11,510 bases of DNA from Bolinopsis microptera. Lineage: Eukaryota > Ctenophora > Tentaculata > Lobata > Bolinopsidae. The translations under genes were made by a program, and so were the position numbers. Position 1 is the first letter of the stretch, and each line of letters starts with the position of its first letter. The notes beneath the pieces are model-generated. The model ran no database searches, had not been told where the DNA came from, and saw only the letters and a program-made list of their open reading frames with translations. Where the stretch lies: assembly GCF_026151205.1 (NCBI RefSeq), contig NW_026971981.1, positions 1 through 11,510 on the forward strand, in the 5' to 3' direction. Below are positions 7,044-11,510 of this stretch, piece after piece.

Positions 7044-7510
7044 ATCATCAGTCAAGGCGCAGTGCTGCAGAAAGAGATGAAGACGGTCGAGGAAAAGGTC
7101 ATTCTGGACACCGATTATGCTGATGACATGGCTATTATGGACAACTCAGGGGAAGGCCTACAGGAATCAACTGATCTATTAGTTCATTACAGCTCCTACG
7201 CTGGGCTCAGAATAAATGCAAAGAAGACCCAATGCATGGCTGTAAGCAAGTGCGCCTCCCAGCGACCTTTCATCAAGGATGATTGTATTGAGCCGTCGGT
7301 TGAGGGTGAACCCGTCGAGCAGGTTAGCAACTTTGTCTACCTGGGTGCAACTATTAGTGGGGATGGGACAATCAACAGAGACCTGGATGTCCGTATCCAG
7401 AAGGCTAATGGCGCCTTTCATCAGCTCTGGAACATTTGGAATAGCAGAACTATAAAGACTCCAACCAAGATCAGGATCTATAGGGCTGCTGTCCTCACCA
7501 TCTTGTTGTT
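7044..7510 (+). pseudogene. LINE reverse transcriptase, C-terminal part (motif C and thumb)
   Basis: This resumes the RT right after the transposon. IISQGAVLQKEMK is followed by LDTDYADDMAIMD, with the catalytic YADD box at 7116-7127, then LRINAKKTQCMAVS (motif D-like), and the FVYLGATISGDGTINRDLDVRI segment that is very typical of this LINE group. The two Asp of motif C supply the remaining metal ligands to the Asp of motif A at 5623-5625. The frame continues to 7551-7553, but its last codons are out of register: near the TTG repeat at 7503-7511 the real sense moves to the frame that reads YGAEVWN. An apparent start upstream of 7044 would lie in transposon sequence and is not real. Confidence 0.85.
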
Positions 7511-7954
7511 GTGTATGGAGCTGAAGTCTGGAACACCACCAAAAAGCAGATGAAACGTTTCGAGGTTTTCCATCAAACCTCCTTGAGAAGGATCCTTAGG
7601 ATTAAATGGTTCTTTCATGTAACCAACGACGAAGTTCTTAGGAGGGCTATCATCAAGTCAGTTGAGACTTTCATCAGTGCTGCCAAGCTACGTTGGTATG
7701 GACATGTAGTTAGAATGCCAGACTCTAGACTACCGAGGTTTCTGTTGAACTGGAAGCCAAACTATGGAAAGAGGTCAAGGGGCAGACCCCGTAAGAACTG
7801 GAAGTCCTGCGTACTCGAAGATGCTGCTAAGTTTACAGGTGTTGAAAACATCGACAACGACACAACAGAAGCTTTGGCTACCAATCGAGTACAGTGGAGA
7901 CATATGTTACGCCGCCAACGCGATGTGTGTGATGCAGGCCACTCCAACGACTAG
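7511..7954 (+). pseudogene. LINE C-terminal domain
   Basis: About 147 codons from GTG 7511 to a TAG at 7952-7954. It opens with YGAEVWNTTKKQMKRFEVFH and continues with LRRILRIKWFFHVTNDEVL, a KLRWYGHVVRMPDSRLPRFLL stretch and GKRSRGRPRKNWKS. The order YGAE-W, LR-IL-I-W, W-GHV-RMPD, RGRP is the standard C-terminal region after the thumb in RTE-like elements and matches in layout the shorter fragment at 2-349, which belongs to another subfamily. Function is uncertain; the basic RGRPRK patch suggests nucleic acid contact. It is intact apart from the frameshift that separates it from the RT. Confidence 0.8.
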
Positions 7955-8017
7955 GAGGAGACCTTACCATGTAACATGTATGTAATATAATAATATTTAT
8001 AAGCCTCCGTTTTGAAA
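7955..8017 (+). other. LINE 3' UTR and terminus
   Basis: Only 63 bases follow the stop. The last 35 (7983-8017) are a perfect inverse match to 1859-1893, and both copies diverge after ...CCGTTTTGAAA, which fixes the 3' end. No poly(A) is present. The terminal region holds TAATATAATAATATTTATAA. Confidence 0.7.
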
Positions 8018-8392
8018 GTTTTAAATTTTAATATATTCACATTTCTATTTAAAATTCAATTTAATGTATAAGTCAATAACTGGCCGCCAAAGCCGCGCAT
8101 TCTTGAAAACAGGATTAAATTGTTTATGATTATACGACAAATAAAAATAAATTTAAAACTATCCGTGGTTTTTTAAAATAAATTACAAATTATAATCTTT
8201 CCTAAATCCAAAGCCAGCTTTGTAAAATTTACTATCAGATCATAATATATTGTCAATTCTCAGTATTTACAATGCAACATTTCATTAATCTACATACAAG
8301 CGTACTCCAGCCCCTGCACGCCAGCACGCATCCGTTCTTATGCGGCGCGGCTCAAGCCACTCACGTATTATATTATACTTTTTGCTTTCTTC
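8018..8392. other. AT-rich region, no gene seen
   Basis: Mostly AT-rich sequence follows the LINE. The right part (8335-8360) contains ATGCGGCGCGGCTCAAGCC, a loose inverse of the GCGCCGCGCATC block at 8683-8694, so the fold-back relation around the repeat cluster may extend to about 8340. No coding frame resembles a known family. Confidence 0.5.
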
Positions 8393-8658
8393 AGAAACTG
8401 CTGCTCACTGCTGCTCACTGCTGCTCACTGATGCTCACTGCTGCTCACTGCTGCTCACTGCTACTAAATGCTGCTCACTGCTGCTATGGGCGCGCGCGCG
8501 ACAGCAGCAGTGAGCAGCAGTTAGTAGCAGTGAGCAGCAGTGAGCAGCAGTGAGCAGCATGAGCAGTTAATAGCAGTGAGCAGCAGTGAGCAGCAGTGAG
8601 CAGCATGAGCAGTTAATAGCAGTGAGCAGCAGTGAGCAGCAGTGAGCAGCGGTTTCTT
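8393..8658. repeat. Palindromic cluster of 10-bp CTGCTCACTG units with 46-bp higher-order repeat
   Basis: The left side holds tandem CTGCTCACTG units (8401-8480), two of them variant. The right side holds the inverse unit. Arms 8439-8485 and 8503-8549 pair with one mismatch in 47 around a 17-base spacer with a CGCGCGCGCG core. On the right, a 46-base unit starting TTARTAGCAGTGAG and ending CATGAGCAG is repeated at 8521-8566, 8567-8612 and, partly, from 8613. AGAAAC at the left edge and GTTTCT at the right edge extend the symmetry. The single strand could fold into a long hairpin. The frames crossing it are translated repeat. Confidence 0.9.
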
Positions 8659-8782
8659 TGCACTTAGCCCCTCCTGTGGGCTGCGCCGCGCATCAAATAA
8701 TTCTTCTCGCAATTTTTCGGTAGATCGGCGAAATGCACCACTGGGCCTCGCCGAGCTGCGAAGGATTGACATCGTGAATCAA
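8654..8782 (+). repeat. Dispersed core repeat, member 1
   Basis: Contains the blocks GGGCTGCGCCGCGCATCAAA, ATCGGCGAAATGCACCACTG, GGCCTCGCCGAGCTGCG and, at 8761-8782, AAGGATTGACATCGTGAATC ending in AA. The same blocks in the same order recur at 9633-9704, 9827-9853 and 9979-10057. The family is non-coding and unidentified. It may be a SINE or MITE fragment; no box A/B or termini were recognised. Confidence 0.65.
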
Positions 8783-9066
8783 CTTTGTTGTTTGTTCATT
8801 GTTGCTACATGAAATTTGTATTTGATTGTGTTCTACCGATTGTATCAATTGCCATTTAATTATAAGTAGTTTGAATGCAAATGACATTTTCCTCACTTAT
8901 TTATTATTTTTTAAACTGGAACCCTTCCAGGGCTTACATTAAAAACAAAAAGTGTTTTAAATGTTTATTTTTAGCGGCCCAATTTGACGAACGCGAATGC
9001 AATGTTACTTGTTTAAATTTTTTCAAAGTTGCGCACCGCTTTCGGCTTTCTTCTCGAGGCAATATA
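8783..9066. other. Unassigned sequence between core repeat and transposon copy 2
   Basis: AT-rich and without family-like coding frames. The end, CTTTCTTCTCGAGGCAAT (9045-9062), resembles 9774-9805, which also has CTTTCTTCTC and then GAGACAAT, so it is probably another piece of the dispersed repeat. Confidence 0.4.
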
Positions 9067-9505
9067 GTAAAGGCTCTTACGGGCAAAAAGACGTGTTTTC
9101 TGCTACGAGTTTAGAGACCTAACCGCTAATTGGACACAATATAATAGTATGATGTCTAAGGATCGATAATATGTTAAGAAGTATAAATTTGGCCTTATTA
9201 GTCACGTGCTATACCAATGCGCGTTTTAAACTTTGACAGTCTATTACTCTAAGGCAAATAGAGTAATTATATTCATATTTTGTCAGCAATAAGATCACAT
9301 TATGTTCTATTTGGTGTGAAAATATGAGCTAGAACGGACATAATCTCGCTGAGTTATAGCTGTTTGAAATTTATGATGAACGTGCGGGTGCCAATTGATA
9401 ACAACTAAATGCTTTTGCGCGTAGTGCGCGTCGAAAATTTGACAAAAACGCTTGCGGAGTGACAATATACAAACTTCGATAAAGTATATGAAGTGGGTAC
9501 TTCTC
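9067..9505. mobile_element. Truncated copy 2 of the 753-bp TIR transposon
   Basis: Closely matches 2074-2398, beginning with the terminus GTAAAGGCTCTTACGGGCA (one change from copy 1), preceded by TA. Similarity stops after TTCTC (9505, equal to 2398), so the right half and right terminus are missing. It carries 105 bases (about 9182-9286) absent from copy 1, plus two additions of 4-5 bases (near 9141 and 9335). It may represent a longer version of the element from which copy 1 lost a segment. Confidence 0.85.
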
Positions 9506-9632
9506 TAATATTTACGAAATAGTGCGTGCTGCATGCTAGTCAATTAACAATGAACGACAGCCCAGTGTTTTCGTGAACTAGAAATAAATTGACCTTCCGC
9601 TCAACTATCATCAATCGTTTAATTTGTTGCAA
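9506..9632. other. Unassigned sequence
   Basis: No feature recognised between the truncated transposon and the next core repeat member. Confidence 0.4.
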
Positions 9633-9704
9633 GATGCATTACTGGAACAGCGAAATATTCCACACTGCACACTGGGCCACGCCGAGCTGCAAAAGATTGA
9701 CATC
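9633..9704 (+). repeat. Dispersed core repeat, member 2
   Basis: Shares GATGCATTACTGGA and then CTGGGCCACGCCGAGCTGC plus AAAAGATTGACATC (9672-9704) with member 1, with several substitutions. Confidence 0.6.
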
Positions 9705-9773
9705 TTCAATTAAGTTTACGAATAATACTCGTCTAAATATCTTCGAAGAACAAAGTAGCGGCGTAGCGCGCGC

Positions 9774-9853
9774 TGCTTTCTTCTCAAAATTTTAACCCGA
9801 GACAATGATCCGAAAAAGTTCGGCGAGATGCGAAGGATAAACATTGTGAATTA
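9774..9853 (+). repeat. Dispersed core repeat, member 3
   Basis: CTTTCTTCTC is followed by GAGACAATGATCC and, at 9827-9853, GATGCGAAGGATAAACATTG and GAATTAA. This is the most diverged member. Confidence 0.5.
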
Positions 9854-9978
9854 AGTGCAAGGGCTTTAAATAGAGCAACGATCGTTGCTTTGACAAAATC
9901 GTATATGCTCTGTTAATTTGCGGCCGGCAACGATTTGGAAGGGTCGACATGATCGTCAATCAAAACGGTTGTAGCGCT

Positions 9979-10057
9979 ATGCCCTAGTGGGCCGCGCCGC
10001 GCATCCAATAATGCTTATACAGATCGGGAAATGCAAAGGATTGACATCGTGAATCAA
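9979..10057 (+). repeat. Dispersed core repeat, member 4
   Basis: GTGGGCCGCGCCGCGCATCC with AATAAT is followed by GATCGGGAAATG and AAAGGATTGACATCGTGAAT (10035-10054). It is the closest relative of member 1 over the final block, but lacks its central GGCCTCGCCGAGCTG part. Confidence 0.65.
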
Positions 10058-10238
10058 TCAAAACGGGTAATCTTTAAATATTAAAATTACTTTAAAAAGC
10101 ACCACTTATAAAGTACTATAGTAAATCGAGCGTTACCATACAATTTTCTTTCATGTCTATTTTTGCTACAAGACAATACTGTACTAATATCTTTAATTCT
10201 GCAATAACTTACTGTTACTCTTACTTCCACCTTCGATC

Positions 10239-10523
10239 AGTGAAAAGATCCCACATGCATGTGAAAAAGGTGCATCAAGCTGGCTGACCGGACTTCCCTA
10301 TGAGAAGTACGGCTTTGTCCTGAACAAGCGAGGGTTCAAAGACGCGATACCATTGAGATATGCTCTACCCATTGCCAACATAGCCAAGAAATGCATTTGT
10401 GGCAAAGATAACACCTACAACCACATTCTTATTTGCAAGAAAGGAGGCTTTGTCAACAGCAGACACAACCGACTGAGAGACACTGTTGCAAGCATTCTTG
10501 AAAAAATCTGTAATGAGGTTGTT
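10239..10523 (+). pseudogene. REL-like retroelement C-terminal region, zinc knuckle half (plus-strand copy)
   Basis: The frame from about 10239 reads SEKIPHACEKGASSWLTGLP, then YEKYGFVLNKRGFKDAIPLR, then CICGKDNTYNHILIC (10396-10440), a C-x-C-x7-H-x3-C knuckle, followed by KKGGFVNSRHNRLRDTVASI and ICNEVV. A CCHC knuckle followed by an RHN motif directly before two acidic motifs is the layout of the restriction-like endonuclease end of R2-type LINEs. The family is widespread in invertebrate genomes in association with RT domains. The RT part is absent: above 10239 the frame is low-complexity Leu codons. Coding sense is cut at 10523 by an insertion and resumes at 11028. Reading on would give a spurious tail ending at 10566-10568. 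Confidence 0.75.
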
Positions 10524-11022
10524 ATACCAACATTATTATATTCCCAAACGTTTGAACCTTTAAATTAACTAGGAAAGTCAATCCTCAACTTGACTTTTAC
10601 TGTTTTAAACAGATATGATGATATTAACTTAATTTATTATTATTATTATTATTATTTTTTTTTTTACATACTCCTTCTTAGTGTGGTGACTTGGGGTCCA
10701 TAAATATAACAATACAAGCTGATAAACCAAAAAGAACAACTGGGGTAGGTAGGTAGCCCTGGTGGGTGCGTAAACTTTACGGTCTGCTCTCTCCAAGATC
10801 AGCCTGCTTCTCCATTTTACCGTGAAGCCTAATTTCTAGTTTTTATAAAATATACAATGCGAGTGCAGGTTTACTAATCTTAATCTACTTAACAACTCAA
10901 TAGCCCAAGTCACCATACCCGTAGTATATTCCATGGTAATAGAAGAGCTTTAAAGTTTTTCAAATTGTTGCTATAATTGATTTAAATAAAAATTTGTTGT
11001 TTTCTTGAAATTTGTTGCTTTC
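10524..11022. mobile_element. ~500-bp insertion splitting the REL-like copy
   Basis: TTGTT precedes it (10519-10523) and follows it (11023-11027), consistent with a 5-bp target duplication, although TTGTT is common locally. Removing 504 bases joins GAG GTT GTT to GTA GAG CCC in one frame, giving CNEVVVEPTLQP, the same length as CHDVKVQPQLQK in the minus-strand copy. The insert contains AAAGTCAA/TTGACTTT as a small hairpin (10574-10597), an (ATT)7 run and a T11 run. No terminal inverted repeats or coding frames were found. A spliced intron is a weaker alternative: the right end is pyrimidine-rich and ends TTGTAG. Confidence 0.6.
10636..10665 (+). repeat. (ATT)7 microsatellite with T11 run
   Basis: Seven ATT units run into eleven T within the insertion. 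Such a tract often marks the tail of a retroelement, but no body was identified on either side. Confidence 0.8.
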
Positions 11023-11027
11023 TTGTT

Positions 11028-11510
11028 GTAGAGCCCACACTCCAGCCATGCACTGGAGAAAGCCTTCACCCTGGTACCATCCTTGATGATGGGGCAAGGC
11101 TCGACATAGCAGCTAGAGGTTTGTGGTCACCAATGGAGATGGCATTTTTTTGATATCAGGGTTTTACACCCCGGAGCCAAATCCAACGCTAATCACAATA
11201 CCCCAGCAAAGATGTACAGCAAGCATGAGAGAGAGAAAGAAAGGAAATATGGAGACCGCTGTGTACAAATTGAAAAAGGAACCTGCAATGGCCTTGTATT
11301 CTCGACCACCGGAGGTATGGGCCCACAGGCTACCATGTTCCTTAAACGAGTAGCAACACTTCTGGCAGCCAAGACCAGCCAGGACAAAAGCCTCATCATG
11401 GCAAATCTAAGACGTCGTTTGCGGTTTGAGCTACTTAAGACAGTATTGATTGCAGTGAGAGGACACAGAGGACGGTATTATGAGAAAGCAATACCTGTTG
11501 ATGAACTGGA
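11028..11510 (+). pseudogene. REL-like retroelement C-terminal region, nuclease-like half (runs off right edge)
   Basis: Continues the 10239-10523 copy: VEPTLQPCTGESLH, DDGARLDIAARGLW, then after a one-base excess in the T7 run 11145-11151 the frame shifts and reads FFDIRVLHPGAKSN, MYSKHEREKERKYGDRCVQI, NGLVFSTTGGMGPQAT, and RRRLRFELLKTVLIAVRGHR, with PVDEL at the edge. No stop occurs from 11152 to 11510. Each block aligns with the minus-strand copy at 1100-1684 (RLDVSARGVW, LDIRVSHP, FFTSGGM, RTRIRFAMLRTTLVALRG). The ARLDI and FDIRV acidic motifs are both kept. It is the least decayed copy in the window, broken only by the insertion and one base; by comparison with copy A, roughly 10-15 codons lie beyond the edge. 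Confidence 0.75.

Larger units (their letters stand above)
3192..8017 (+). mobile_element. Near full-length RTE-like LINE, decayed and interrupted
   Basis: The parts in order are: 5' UTR to 3620, APE-type endonuclease, linker, reverse transcriptase, C-terminal domain, stop at 7952-7954 and a 63-base 3' UTR. With the 1161-bp transposon and its duplicated 8 bases removed, the element is about 3.7 kb, a plausible size for this group. The limits come from the internally deleted copy at 1859-1949, which begins and ends at the same bases (GTGAAAC... and ...CCGTTTTGAAA). Frameshifts near 4624-4629, 4905-4912 and 7501-7511 prevent one continuous polyprotein. The domain order is typical of the RTE clade and relatives; assignment below that level is not possible here. 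I could not see a convincing target duplication. Confidence 0.8.

Noticed and set aside
1859-8017. 35-bp perfect inverted repeats (1859-1893 and 7983-8017) as termini of a 6.2-kb DNA transposon
   Set aside because: The right copy is the 3' end of the LINE, directly after its stop codon, and the left copy is continuous with a second LINE-derived block (1887-1949). The pair is better explained by two LINE-derived copies in opposite orientation.
8401-8480. CRISPR-like or VNTR array of regular 10-base units
   Set aside because: Units are contiguous with no spacers and the setting is eukaryotic; it is a minisatellite in a palindrome.
8272-8772. Reading frames across the CTGCTCACTG cluster, on both strands
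   Set aside because: They are translations of a 10-bp repeat (AHCCSLLLT-type peptides) with no family resemblance; no protein is supported.
8875-9114. Small frame entering the left end of transposon copy 2
   Set aside because: AT-rich, no motif, and it includes the transposon terminus; not conserved at copy 1.
10521-11033. Spliced intron in the REL-like copy
   Set aside because: The best acceptor (TTGTAG at 11031) breaks the frame with either nearby donor. The alternative that keeps frame loses three or four residues present in the minus-strand copy, whereas the insertion model fits exactly.
11123-11353. 76-codon plus-strand frame near the right edge
   Set aside because: It overlaps the REL-like coding sequence in another frame. 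The frame from 11152 gives the family motifs and stays open to the window end.

Overview
This is a metazoan-type nuclear window made almost entirely of transposable elements and their debris. I see no host gene, rRNA or intact tRNA. The evidence for an animal genome is the retroelement content: APE-type and apparently REL-type non-LTR retrotransposons of kinds abundant in cnidarians, sponges, molluscs and other aquatic invertebrates, plus short non-autonomous DNA transposons in AT-rich DNA. I cannot name the species.

Layout. 2-381: 3' end of an RTE-like LINE on +, ending in (TAG)8. 567-865: 3' end of a different LINE on -, with a CCHC knuckle and an ATT-type tail. 958-1684: C-terminal domain and 3' UTR, on -, of a second retroelement family (called the REL-like family here) whose zinc knuckle, RHN motif and two acidic motifs resemble the restriction-like endonuclease module of R2-type elements. 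1859-1949: a 91-bp mini-element on - that joins the two extremities of the large LINE further right. 2074-2826: a 753-bp non-autonomous DNA transposon with 19-21 bp perfect inverted termini. 2937-3150: a second REL-like 3' fragment on -. 3192-8017: a near full-length RTE-like LINE on + (5' UTR, APE endonuclease, RT, C-terminal domain, short 3' UTR), broken by three frameshifts and by a 1161-bp DNA transposon (5875-7035) placed between RT motifs B and C. 8393-8658: a palindromic cluster of 10-bp units with a 46-bp higher-order repeat. 8654-10057: a mosaic of a dispersed core motif that surrounds a truncated second copy of the 753-bp transposon (9067-9505). 10239-11510: a REL-like copy on +, split by a ~500-bp insertion and running off the right edge.

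The copies explain one another. Removing the 1161-bp element with one 8-bp target duplication restores the RT frame exactly. Removing the ~500-bp insertion restores a REL-like motif at the same spacing as in the minus-strand copy. The mini-element marks both ends of the LINE. The window therefore records nested insertion and microhomology-type deletion, not a gene neighbourhood. The LINE encodes an endonuclease that would nick target DNA and an RT that would prime from the nick, but no copy here looks competent. The frameshifts I could place fall in or next to low-complexity tracts, so some may be sequencing errors.
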